From NCBI RefSeq assembly GCF_000276605.1, contig NZ_AKJX01000198.1:1-62253 (forward strand): a DNA stretch of 62,253 nucleotides, written 5' to 3'. Below the pieces are notes generated by a model, which did no database searches, had not been told where the DNA came from, and was given only the letters and a program-made list of their open reading frames with translations. This DNA comes from Acidovorax sp. CF316 (GTDB lineage: Bacteria > Pseudomonadota > Gammaproteobacteria > Burkholderiales > Burkholderiaceae_C). How positions within the stretch are numbered: position 1 is the stretch's first letter; every line of letters begins with the position of its first letter. Shown here piece by piece: positions 26,279 through 34,756 of this stretch. Both the position numbers and the translations under genes were made by a program.

Positions 26279-27265
26279 TCAGTCGGGCTTGACGCCGGTG
26301 CGGCGCACCAGCGCCGCCAGGCGCGTGGTGTCCTCCTGCACGCGCAGCTGGAACTGCTCGGGCGTGGTGTGGATGGGCACGAAGCCCAGCTCGGCCGAGC
26401 GCGTCCTGAACTGCTCGGTGGAGATGATCTGGTCGATCTCGCGCGCCAGGCGGGCGACGATGGCCTTGCTCACGCCGGCCGGCGCGAACACGCCGAACCA
26501 GACCTTGAGCTCATCAACCAGGTCCACGCCTTGCTCCCTGGCCGTGGGTGTCTTGGGCAGCAGCGCGTAGCGCTGGGTGCCCGACACCGCCAGCGCACGC
26601 ACGCGGCCCGCCTTGTCCAGCGGCACGGCGTCGAAGCCCGAGGTGATGATGGTGGTGACCTGGCCGCCCAGCAGGTCCTGGATCGCCGGGGCCGTGCCCT
26701 TGTAGGGGATGTGCGTGAACTCCACGCCCGAGCCGCTGGCCAGCAGCGCGCCCATGATGTGCGATGCCGAGCCCGAGCCGGGCGTGCCATAGGTCACCGA
26801 GCCGGGCTTGTCGGCCGCCATCTTCACCAGGTCCTTGTAGCCCTTGATGGGGGAGTCGGCCTTGACCAGCAGCACCAGCGGCATCTCGGCCACGATGGCG
26901 ATGGGCAGCAGGTCCTTCTGCGGGTCGTAGCCCAGCCGGGCGTGGTAGTTGGGCGCCAGCGCCACGGCATCGCTGCTGCCCACGCCGAGCGAGTAGCCAT
27001 CCGCCTCGGCCTTGCTCAGCAGGTTCAGGCCGATGGTGCCACCGGCCCCGGCGCGGTAGTCGAAGTACAGCGGCTGGCCCAGCCGCGCGGCCAGCGGCTC
27101 GGTGACCAGGCGGAACACCGCGTCCCCGCCACCCCCTGCGGCATAGGGCACCACCAGCCGAATGGGTTTGGTGGGGTAGGCCTTGGCATCCGGGGCCTGC
27201 GCCCAGCTGCCCGGCAAGGCCGACAGGCCGATGGCCAGGGCGGCCACGTGGATCATCCATTTCAT
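26279..27265 (-). CDS. Tripartite tricarboxylate (TctC/Bug-type) substrate-binding protein (328 aa)
   Basis: Periplasmic binding proteins of this family catch carboxylates or aromatic acids. A signal peptide (cleavage after GSWAQA) is followed by the conserved YPTKPIRLVVPYAAGGGGDA, DYRAGAGGTIG, ALLASGSGVEFTHIPYKG and FGVFAPAGVSKAIV blocks. A strong AAGGAGA site supports the start. It is the first gene of the catabolic operon and diverges from the MarR gene across two operator-like sites. No TctA/TctB membrane genes lie nearby, as is common for orphan Bug proteins. Confidence 0.92.
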   Translation of the reverse strand: MKWMIHVAALAIGLSALPGSWAQAPDAKAYPTKPIRLVVPYAAGGGGDAVFRLVTEPLAARLGQPLYFDYRAGAGGTIGLNLLSKAEADGYSLGVGSSDAVALAPNYHARLGYDPQKDLLPIAIVAEMPLVLLVKADSPIKGYKDLVKMAADKPGSVTYGTPGSGSASHIMGALLASGSGVEFTHIPYKGTAPAIQDLLGGQVTTIITSGFDAVPLDKAGRVRALAVSGTQRYALLPKTPTAREQGVDLVDELKVWFGVFAPAGVSKAIVARLAREIDQIISTEQFRTRSAELGFVPIHTTPEQFQLRVQEDTTRLAALVRRTGVKPD

Positions 27266-27314
27266 CGCTTGTCTCCTTGAGGGCTTGCTGCCCCTGTTCC
27301 CGGACCATGCAAAT

Positions 27315-27332
27315 TGGTTCGATGTAAAACTA
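27315..27332. promoter_or_regulatory. Degenerate copy of the MarR-type operator
   Basis: TGGTTCGATGTAAAACTA matches the 18-base palindrome at 27347-27364 in 14 of 18 positions, and starts exactly 32 bases (about three helical turns) away. Together they fill the promoter region between the TctC-type and MarR genes. Confidence 0.5.
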
Positions 27333-27346
27333 GTTTAGGTGTGATA

Positions 27347-27364
27347 TGGTTCGACGTCAAACCA
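27347..27364. promoter_or_regulatory. Palindromic operator, probable MarR site
   Basis: TGGTTCGACGTCAAACCA is an almost perfect 18-base palindrome centred on GACGTC, the size expected for a MarR dimer. It lies 60 bases upstream of the MarR start and 82 bases upstream of the TctC-type start. It could control both directions. Confidence 0.6.
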
Positions 27365-27423
27365 ATTTGCCCTGGGGTTTACCCGTGGCAGGTTCTGCAT
27401 ACCCCCAGGAGACCCCGCAACCG

Positions 27424-27912
27424 ATGAGTGCCAGCCAAGCCCCCCACGATGCAGACGCCCTCGATAGCGATGGCAAGGGCGCGATGCGCATGGGCGTCCT
27501 GCCCACCCTGGTGGGCAGGCAGCTGCGCATCGCCTACCTGCGGACCTTCAAGGACTTTTCGATGGAGGTGGAGGGCACCAGCCTCAGCCCGGGCAGCTTC
27601 GAGATCCTGGAGCTGCTCAGCTGCAACCCGGGCCTGAGCCACTCGCGCCTGGCCAGCGCCATCGGTTTGGAAAAGTCCAGCCTGGTGCCCGCCATCGTGC
27701 GGCTGGAGGAGATGGCCCTGGTCAAGCGCAAGCAGTCCGCCACGGACAAGCGCTCCAACGAGCTGCGCATCACCCCCAAGGGCGAGCGCGTGCTGGCCCA
27801 GCTGCGCAGCTACGTGGTGCAGCGCGAGACGGAGATCACCGCCGGCATGACCCGTGCCGAGGTCGACACGCTCAACCGGCTGCTGACCCGCATGGCGGGG
27901 ATCAACGGGTAG
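27424..27912 (+). CDS. MarR-family transcriptional regulator (162 aa)
   Basis: The winged helix spans about residues 40-130: SPGSFEILELLSCNPGLSHS, LASAIGLEKSSLVPAIVRLE, then the wing KRKQSATDKRSNELRITPKG. MarR proteins usually repress an adjacent catabolic operon and release DNA on binding an aromatic acid. The start MSASQAP was chosen because AGGAGA lies upstream; the longer frame would read through the operator region. It is divergent from the TctC-amidohydrolase-NifU-FAH operon, its likely target. Confidence 0.9.
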   Translation: MSASQAPHDADALDSDGKGAMRMGVLPTLVGRQLRIAYLRTFKDFSMEVEGTSLSPGSFEILELLSCNPGLSHSRLASAIGLEKSSLVPAIVRLEEMALVKRKQSATDKRSNELRITPKGERVLAQLRSYVVQRETEITAGMTRAEVDTLNRLLTRMAGING

Positions 27913-27971
27913 AAGTCCGGTCGCCGCTCACCGCCGTCCTCGCGGCGCATGGAGCGTATTCGTTGGCCACA

Positions 27972-28847
27972 TCAGCCAGCACCGGCCCCCAGCGCCTGTG
28001 ACAAGAACTCCGCCGTCGCCCGCACCCGCGCCGTGCGCTGCAGGTCGGGGTGCATCACCAGCCAGACCTCGTGGTCGCTGGCGCGCCGCCGCTCGGGCCA
28101 GATGCGCACCAGGCCTTCGCGCTCACCCAGGTGCACCGGCATCTCGCCCAGGCCGATGCCGGCCGCTACCGCCTTGCGCACCAGCAGGCCGGAGTTGACC
28201 GCCATGGCGATGCGCGCCTGGCGCGCCGGGACCTCGGCCGCCGTAGGGTAAGGCCGCTGCTCCAGGTAGGGGCCATAGGCCACCAGGTGGTGGCCACGCA
28301 GTTCGCCATCGGGCACGGGCGTGCCAAAGCGCTCCAGATACGCCGCGCTGGCGAACAGCCCCACGGGCCAAGAAGCCACGCGGCGCACCACCAGGTCGGG
28401 CGACTCGGGCCGCACGTTGCGAAAGGCGATGTCCGCCTGCCTGCGGCTGAGGCTGAGCACCTGGGAAGACACCTCCAGGTCCACGCGGATGCCGGGCCAG
28501 CGCTGCTGCAGGCGTTCGATGGCGGGCAGCAGGAAATCGATGGCGATCGAATCCGAACTCGTGACCCGCACCAGCCCTGCATGGCCCTCGTCCTGCCCCT
28601 CGATGCGGGTGCGCAGGTCGGTTGCCGCAGCCTCCATGCGCCGCGCGGCGCCCAGGGCCGCCTCGCCCGCGGCGGTGAGCAGGTAGCCGCCCTTGGCACG
28701 CAGGAACAGCGTGGCGCCCAGCTCGGCCTCCAGCGCCTGCAGGCGCCGGCCCACGGTGGCCTGGTCCACGCCCAGGCTGCGGGCGGCGGCACGCAGTGAG
28801 GGTGCACGGGTCAGGGCCAGAAAGATGCGTGTGTCGTCCCAGTTCAT
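27972..28847 (-). CDS. LysR-family transcriptional regulator (291 aa)
   Basis: The N-terminal winged helix reads RIFLALTRAPSLRAAARSLG then VDQATVGRRLQALEAELGAT; the C-terminal effector domain includes RVTSSDSIAIDFLLPAIERL. The Gln/Gly pattern in the recognition helix is typical of the subgroup that controls single oxidoreductase genes. The start MNWDDTRI was chosen on family alignment over an ATG ten codons upstream. It is divergent from the quinone oxidoreductase gene, its probable target. A dyad (28851-28864) sits just upstream of its start codon. Confidence 0.9.
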   Translation of the reverse strand: MNWDDTRIFLALTRAPSLRAAARSLGVDQATVGRRLQALEAELGATLFLRAKGGYLLTAAGEAALGAARRMEAAATDLRTRIEGQDEGHAGLVRVTSSDSIAIDFLLPAIERLQQRWPGIRVDLEVSSQVLSLSRRQADIAFRNVRPESPDLVVRRVASWPVGLFASAAYLERFGTPVPDGELRGHHLVAYGPYLEQRPYPTAAEVPARQARIAMAVNSGLLVRKAVAAGIGLGEMPVHLGEREGLVRIWPERRRASDHEVWLVMHPDLQRTARVRATAEFLSQALGAGAG

Positions 28848-28850
28848 GCG

Positions 28851-28864
28851 ATGCAATTTTGCAT
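28851..28864. promoter_or_regulatory. Dyad between the LysR and quinone oxidoreductase genes
   Basis: ATGCAATTTTGCAT has perfect six-base arms and lies immediately upstream of the LysR start codon, about 90 bases before the divergent oxidoreductase gene. It is a candidate autoregulatory LysR site. Confidence 0.4.
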
Positions 28865-28953
28865 CACTACAAAGCAAAAACGCTGCATTTCACAGGCGCA
28901 TATCCGCCCTAAGCTCTGGGTCATCACTGGATCAAAGAAAAAGGACCCCCAGC

Positions 28954-29952
28954 ATGCAAGCCATTGTTTTCGATGAATTCGGCGGCCCCGAAGTGCTCGT
29001 GGCGCGCGAGATCGCCCGCCCCGAAGTGCGCCCGCACGACCTGCTGGTGCACAACGCCGCCATCGGCGTGAACCGCGCCGACCTCTCGCACCGCAAGGGC
29101 GCCTATGGCCGCGCCTACTTCGGCGACTCGGACCTGATGGGCCTGGAGGTCGCCGGCACCGTGGCCGAGGTCGGGCCCGAGGTGCAGGGCTTTGCCGTGG
29201 GCGACCGGGTCATGGGCATCGTGGGCGGCGGCGCGTATGCGGAGTATTCACGCATCGACCACCGCATGGCCATGCACGTGCCGCGCAACCTGTCGCTGCA
29301 GCAGGCCGGTGCCGTGGCCGAGGTCTTCGTCACCGCGCACGAGGCCATGTTCCACCTGGCGCGGCTGCAGGCCGGCGAATCCGTGCTCATCCACGCGGCC
29401 GCGGGCGGCGTGGGCTCGGCCGCCGTGCAACTGGCCCATGCCGCAGGGGCGCGCGTGTTCGCCACCGCCAGCGCCGACAAGCGCGATGCCGTGCGGGGCT
29501 TCGGCGCCGACGTGTTCATCGACTACCGCAGCGAGGACTTCCAGGCCGTGGTGGCCGAGCAGACCGGCGGCAAGGGCGTGGACGTGGTGATCGACTTCAT
29601 CGGCGGCCCCTACCTGGAACGCAACGTGCGCTCGCTCGCCGTGGGCGGGCGCATGACGGTGGTGGGCCTGCTGGGCGGCGCCACCGAGGGCGCACAACTG
29701 CCCATCGACGTGCTGCTGTACCGCCACCTGCAGATCTACGGCACAGTGATGAAATCGCGCCCGCCCGAGGTCAAGCAGGCCATGACGCAGCGCTTTGCCC
29801 AGCGCTGGATGGGCGCGCTGGCCGACGGCACGCTGCGCCCGGTGATCGACAGCAGCTACCCGCTGGCCGATGCGGCGGCAGCGCACCGGCGCATGGAGAC
29901 GGGGGTGAGTGTGGGGAAGATTCTGCTCCTGCCCGATTCACACCGCCCCTAA
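28954..29952 (+). CDS. Zinc-free MDR-type quinone oxidoreductase (332 aa)
   Basis: Medium-chain dehydrogenase/reductase of the quinone-reductase branch (NADPH:quinone oxidoreductase, PIG3-like). It has no zinc-ligand cysteines, and begins MQAIVFDEFGGPEVLVAREI. The cofactor loop is in VLIHAAAGGVGSAAVQLAHA, and YGTVMKSRPPEVKQ near the C-terminus is a hallmark of the PIG3-like subgroup. AAGGA precedes the ATG. The divergent LysR gene probably regulates it. It is convergent with the last gene of the riboswitch operon, 22 bases away. Confidence 0.9.
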   Translation: MQAIVFDEFGGPEVLVAREIARPEVRPHDLLVHNAAIGVNRADLSHRKGAYGRAYFGDSDLMGLEVAGTVAEVGPEVQGFAVGDRVMGIVGGGAYAEYSRIDHRMAMHVPRNLSLQQAGAVAEVFVTAHEAMFHLARLQAGESVLIHAAAGGVGSAAVQLAHAAGARVFATASADKRDAVRGFGADVFIDYRSEDFQAVVAEQTGGKGVDVVIDFIGGPYLERNVRSLAVGGRMTVVGLLGGATEGAQLPIDVLLYRHLQIYGTVMKSRPPEVKQAMTQRFAQRWMGALADGTLRPVIDSSYPLADAAAAHRRMETGVSVGKILLLPDSHRP

Positions 29953-29974
29953 CCGCCCCTCCCACCGCAAGCGC

Positions 29975-30742
29975 TTAGCGCATCACCAGCCCACCATCGA
30001 CGAACAGCACCTGCCCGGTCATGAACCCGCTCCAGTCCGATGCCAGGAACAGCACGGGCCCGGCGATGTCTTCGGGCCGGGCGATGCGCCGCAGCGGCGT
30101 GGCGGCCATCAGCGATTCGCGGAACGACTCCTTCGTGGATTCGCTGGCCTGCGTGGGGTAGACGAGGCCGGGCGCCACGCAGTTCACGCGGATGCCCAAA
30201 GGCCCGGGCTCGGTGGCCAGGTTGCGGCTGAAGGCCACCAACGAGGCCTTGGCCGTGGTGTAGTCGTGGTAGGCCACGACCGGGTGTTCGACCAGGTTGC
30301 TGGCGATGTTGACGATGGCACCCTGCGCCCGCTGGCGCATCTGCGGCAGCACCGCGCGGCACACGTTGAAGGCGCCGCCCACCGCGCCGTCGAACTGCGC
30401 CTGGTAGTCGCTCCAGTGCAGGTCGTCGAACAGCGTGCGGCGCTGGGGGTCGAAGGCATAGGGCCGAAAGGCGTTGTTCACCACGATGTCGATGGGCCCA
30501 AGCTCGCGCACCACCGCGTCGACCATGGCCTGCACCGCTGGCGCCGACCCTACGTCGGCCTTGGCGGCCCAGGCATCGCCGCCGGCGGCCTGGCAGGCCG
30601 CCACGGTGTCGGCGGCTGCCGCGTCATTGCTCAGGTGGTTGATGGCGACCGTCGCCCCCTCGCGCGCGAACGCGGTTGCAATGGCGGCACCGATGCCGCG
30701 GCTGGCGCCGGTGACCAGCACCACCTTGCCCTGGAACTTCAT
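29975..30742 (-). CDS. Short-chain dehydrogenase/reductase, last gene of the TPP-riboswitch operon (255 aa)
   Basis: Classical SDR: cofactor loop TGASRGIG (11-18), NNA at 89-91 (VVNNAF), catalytic Ser148 and Y161-x-x-x-K165 (HDYTTAKASL). It begins 14 bases after the binding-protein gene with a strong AGGAGAG site, so it belongs to the thiamine-controlled operon. An SDR at the end of a pathway that contains an acid-activating enzyme and an acyl reductase could reduce the resulting aldehyde to an alcohol, or oxidise a related alcohol. Substrate unknown. Confidence 0.9.
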   Translation of the reverse strand: MKFQGKVVLVTGASRGIGAAIATAFAREGATVAINHLSNDAAAADTVAACQAAGGDAWAAKADVGSAPAVQAMVDAVVRELGPIDIVVNNAFRPYAFDPQRRTLFDDLHWSDYQAQFDGAVGGAFNVCRAVLPQMRQRAQGAIVNIASNLVEHPVVAYHDYTTAKASLVAFSRNLATEPGPLGIRVNCVAPGLVYPTQASESTKESFRESLMAATPLRRIARPEDIAGPVLFLASDWSGFMTGQVLFVDGGLVMR

Positions 30743-30756
30743 GGCTTGCTCTCCTC

Positions 30757-31758
30757 TTATGGCAACAAGCTGGTGTCCACCACGTCGGCCACCTTGATCT
30801 GGCGCTGCACCAGGCCCAGCGCGCGGTAGGCGTCGGCTGCCTTCTGCAGCGAGTCGAGGTTGAAGGCGCCCAGCTTGCCGGACGCGGACGGGGTCGACGA
30901 GGCATTGCGCAGGCGGATCACCTCCAGGTTGATGTCGCGCTGCGTGCCGTCGATGGCGTGCTTGACGGCCAGGGTCGCGGCCTCTTCGGGGTTGGCGATC
31001 ATCCAGGCCGCGCTGTCGCGGTAGCCCTTGAGGAAGGCCCGGAGCAGTTCCTTCTTCTCCTGGTAGCCCTCCTGGCGCACCACGAACAGGTCGCTCGATA
31101 CGTTCAGGTAGTCGCGCACCTGCATCACGTTGACCTCGCCCAGGCCCTTGCGCTGCCCCACCACCAGGCCGGTATCGGTCGCGGCCGTGGCGTCGACCTG
31201 GCCCTGCAGCAGGGGCGCGAAGTTGAGCAGGCCGGTGACGACGATGGTCACGTCCGACTCCTTGAGCCCCGCCTGGTGCAGCATCACCAAGAGGTTCTGG
31301 CGCGTGCCGCTGGCCAGGCTGTACACGCCGATCTTCTTGCCCTTCAGGTCCGCAGGCTTGTGGATGTTGGCGGACTTGAGCGAGACCACGTTGAACACGT
31401 TCTGCGGGTAGATGTCGTAGATGGCGGTGAGCTTTTCGCCCTTGTCCAGCGCCGTGAAGAAGGAGCCGGGGTCCGTGAAGGCCACATCGGCCTGGCCGCT
31501 GAGCATGTTGCGGATGGCATCGCCGCCGCCCGCGCCGGGTGCGTAGCCCAGCTCGACGCCCTGGGCCTTGAAGAAGCCCTTGTCGGACTCGGCCAGCAGG
31601 TTGGTGATTTCGCTGATGGGCTTGCTCCAGCCGCCGACGGTGATCTTGCCCTTGGACTGCGCAGTGGCCAGGCCGGCGAAGGGCAAGGCGGCGAGGCCTG
31701 CGGCGGCGCCGAGCACGGTGCGGCGGGAGAGGGGCATGGGGTGGGTGAAGCGGTTCAT
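30757..31758 (-). CDS. NMT1/ThiY-like ABC transporter substrate-binding protein (333 aa)
   Basis: An N-terminal twin-arginine-like signal (PLSRRTVLGAAAGLAALPFA) and a ligand-binding fold of the NMT1/SsuA/ThiY type: ITVGGWSKPISEITNLLAES, KGFFKAQGVELGYAPGAGGG, IGVYSLASGTRQNLLVML. Relatives carry sulfonates, nitrate, taurine or thiamine pyrimidine precursors. The TPP riboswitch upstream makes a thiamine-related ligand the best guess. It is five bases downstream of the permease gene. Confidence 0.88.
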   Translation of the reverse strand: MNRFTHPMPLSRRTVLGAAAGLAALPFAGLATAQSKGKITVGGWSKPISEITNLLAESDKGFFKAQGVELGYAPGAGGGDAIRNMLSGQADVAFTDPGSFFTALDKGEKLTAIYDIYPQNVFNVVSLKSANIHKPADLKGKKIGVYSLASGTRQNLLVMLHQAGLKESDVTIVVTGLLNFAPLLQGQVDATAATDTGLVVGQRKGLGEVNVMQVRDYLNVSSDLFVVRQEGYQEKKELLRAFLKGYRDSAAWMIANPEEAATLAVKHAIDGTQRDINLEVIRLRNASSTPSASGKLGAFNLDSLQKAADAYRALGLVQRQIKVADVVDTSLLP

Positions 31759-31763
31759 GGCAA

Positions 31764-32527
31764 TCAAGGGTTGTCGAGGTAAGGGGTCAGAAGCCGGCGC
31801 TCCAGCAGCAGCGTGGCCTGGTAGAGCACGAGCCCGATCAGGGCGATGAGAAAGAGTGCGGCGAACATCAGGGCTGTGTCCATCATTCCCTGCGAGGCGA
31901 TGACCACGGCGCCCAGGCCCTGGCTGGCGCCGATGAATTCGCCGACGACGGCGCCGACCAGCGCCAGCACCACGGCCATGCGCAGGCCGGCGAGGATGGA
32001 GGGCAGCCCCATGGGTAGCTTGAGCCGCAGCAGCGTCTGCCAGCGCGTGGCGCCCAGCATGCGAAACAGTTGCAGGCGCTGCGGGTCCACATGCTTGAGG
32101 CCCGTCAGCGTGTTCTCCATCAGCGGAAAAAAGCAGATCAGCCCCGTGATCAGCGCCGTGGGCGCGATGCCAAAGCCGAACCACAGCACGAACAGCGGTG
32201 CCAGCGCCAGCTTGGGCACTACCTGGCTGACCACCACATAGGGCCGGAACACGCGCTCCAGCAGGGCCGATTCGGCCAGGGCCATGCCCATCAGCAGGCC
32301 GGCCACGCCACCGCCTGCCAGCCCCAGCAGCAGCGCAGACAGGGTGGCCCGCACATGGGGCCAGAAGTAGCCGGTGGCCACGCCGTTCCACAGCGCGGCG
32401 GCCACCGACGATGGCGCGGGCAGCACCAGCGCCGACAGCCCGGAGCGGCGCACGGTGAACTCCCACGCCGCCAGCAGGATGAGCATCAGCGCAGCGGAGA
32501 GGAGCCGGGTTTGCAAGGTCGTCAGCT

Positions 32528-32531
<4 letters not shown>
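31764..32531 (-). CDS. ABC transporter permease, SsuC/ThiX type (255 aa)
   Basis: About six membrane helices and the cytoplasmic EAA loop (MLGATRWQTLLRLKLPMGLP), as in BPD_transp_1 permeases of nitrate/sulfonate/thiamine-precursor importers. The segment ICFFPLMENTLTGLKHVDPQ precedes the loop, as in this family. Its start codon overlaps the stop of the ATPase gene by four bases (ATGA), showing translational coupling; the ATG at 32531 is chosen over a farther one at 32570 for this reason. Part of the TPP-riboswitch operon. Confidence 0.92.
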
Positions 32532-33274
<743 letters not shown>

Positions 33275-33283
33275 GGCCGGCCT

Positions 33284-34756
33284 TCAGTCTGCATAAGGGG
33301 CAAACGGCTCGGCCGCCAGCTCGGCGGACTGCTCGATCTCGGTCATGCGCACCAGGTCGAGCAGGTTGAAGCGGCCATCGTGGTGCCAGCCGGCCTCGGG
33401 CGCGCTCATGGCGCCAATGGCGCTGATGCGCGTGACGCCCGCGGCACCCAGCAGCCCGGCCAGGCGGAACAGTTCTGCCGGCGCAGCCGCCACCCCGGCA
33501 GTCTGCAGAAAGCGGCTGTGCGGCGCAACCAGGGGCACCACCTCATCGAGCGCATCCACGCCCACCACCTGGATGGTGCGCTGCGTGGCGGTGGGCGCCA
33601 GGGGCTGGGGCGTATCGCTGCAGGCCACGCTCCAGGCAGCGGCGGGCGAGCCGATCAGTTGATCGGTGGATTCCGTCGCCGAGGCAGACAGCGCCGTCCA
33701 CTCCACGCCCTGCTGCCACTTGGCCACGGCGGCGGAGTCCTCCACAGAAAGCGGCCGGCGCGGAAAACGCCGCTGCAGGTTGGCCAGCTCGCCCGCCAGG
33801 TAGTCTGCAAAGGCGCGCGGCGACACCGCACCGCCCCGCTGCACATAGAACACATGCGGCGAATAGCAGCCCTGCTGGTCGTAGCGCATCACGTCCCACG
33901 CGGCCAGCCGCGCCAGGGCGGGGGCCTTGTGCGTATCGAGCGCGGTGGCGCTGACCACGCCAAAACCCAGCTTGTGCCCGTGGGGCAAAAAGCGCGTGGT
34001 CACCGGCAGGCGCTGGCGGATGGCGTCCAGCGCCTCGTTGCCGCCATAGGCCAGCACCGTGTCGGCCTGGGCATAGAGCGCCGAGGCCCCCTCCTCCCCC
34101 GCGCCGCGCCACCAGACCACGGCCAGGCAGTCGGCAATCGGCGGGTGCACCTCGGCCAGCAGGCGCGCGAACCAGCCCGCGAACAGGGGCTCGGCACTGG
34201 GCAGCTTGCCGATGTTGCCGGCCTTGACCAAGAGGCCGCAGACCAGGCTCCACAGCGCCAGCGCGGGCACGTTGCCGGCCCAGTTGTGCACCAGCAGGTC
34301 GGGGCCGAAGGCGCGCACCGCGCCGCCCTTGGGCGTGGGCTGAAAGCCGTCGAGCAGCTGGGGGTTGGCAAAATCCTCGGCCACAAAGCGGTGCAGCTGC
34401 GCCGCGCGAAAGGTCTTGAAGAAGCCCGTGAGCCCCAGCCGCACCATGTCGCTGTCATAGCCGCTGACCAGGGGCAGGTAGGCCTCGGCCTGCTGGCGGT
34501 AGGGGTCGCTGCGGTCCAGCAGGCGGGCGATGGCCTGGTCGATGACGGCAATGATCTGTGACACCGCCATGGTCTTGAGGTGCCGGGCGCTGGCCTGGCG
34601 CACGCGCGCGGCCAGCGCATCCATCTGCGCGGCGGACAAGACCGGCACTTCGACATCGAGCGCCTGGCCGCCCTGCGCAAAGCGCAGCACCTGCCAGTCG
34701 ACCTCGGCGGCAGCAAGCCCCGGCAGGTAGCCTGCCTGGATGCGCGGGATGCTCAT
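33284..34756 (-). CDS. LuxC-like acyl-CoA/acyl-enzyme reductase (490 aa)
   Basis: LuxC reduces an acyl-thioester to an aldehyde with NADPH. The product has the LuxC-family length and landmarks: LLVHNWAGNVPALALWSLVC and VKAGNIGKLPSAEPLF in the nucleotide-binding half, and the catalytic Cys297 in YDQQGCYSPHVF, aligning with the acyl-accepting cysteine of luminous-bacterium LuxC. No luxA, luxB or luxD is present. It overlaps the LuxE-like gene by four bases (ATGA), as in lux operons. In this thiamine-controlled context its substrate is probably not a fatty acid; a heterocyclic or short acid linked to thiamine is my hypothesis. Confidence 0.88.
   Translation of the reverse strand: MSIPRIQAGYLPGLAAAEVDWQVLRFAQGGQALDVEVPVLSAAQMDALAARVRQASARHLKTMAVSQIIAVIDQAIARLLDRSDPYRQQAEAYLPLVSGYDSDMVRLGLTGFFKTFRAAQLHRFVAEDFANPQLLDGFQPTPKGGAVRAFGPDLLVHNWAGNVPALALWSLVCGLLVKAGNIGKLPSAEPLFAGWFARLLAEVHPPIADCLAVVWWRGAGEEGASALYAQADTVLAYGGNEALDAIRQRLPVTTRFLPHGHKLGFGVVSATALDTHKAPALARLAAWDVMRYDQQGCYSPHVFYVQRGGAVSPRAFADYLAGELANLQRRFPRRPLSVEDSAAVAKWQQGVEWTALSASATESTDQLIGSPAAAWSVACSDTPQPLAPTATQRTIQVVGVDALDEVVPLVAPHSRFLQTAGVAAAPAELFRLAGLLGAAGVTRISAIGAMSAPEAGWHHDGRFNLLDLVRMTEIEQSAELAAEPFAPYAD

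Noticed and set aside
25106..27280. Plus-strand frame of 724 codons across the amidohydrolase and binding-protein genes
   Set aside because: Crosses several well-supported minus-strand genes and has no motif of its own.
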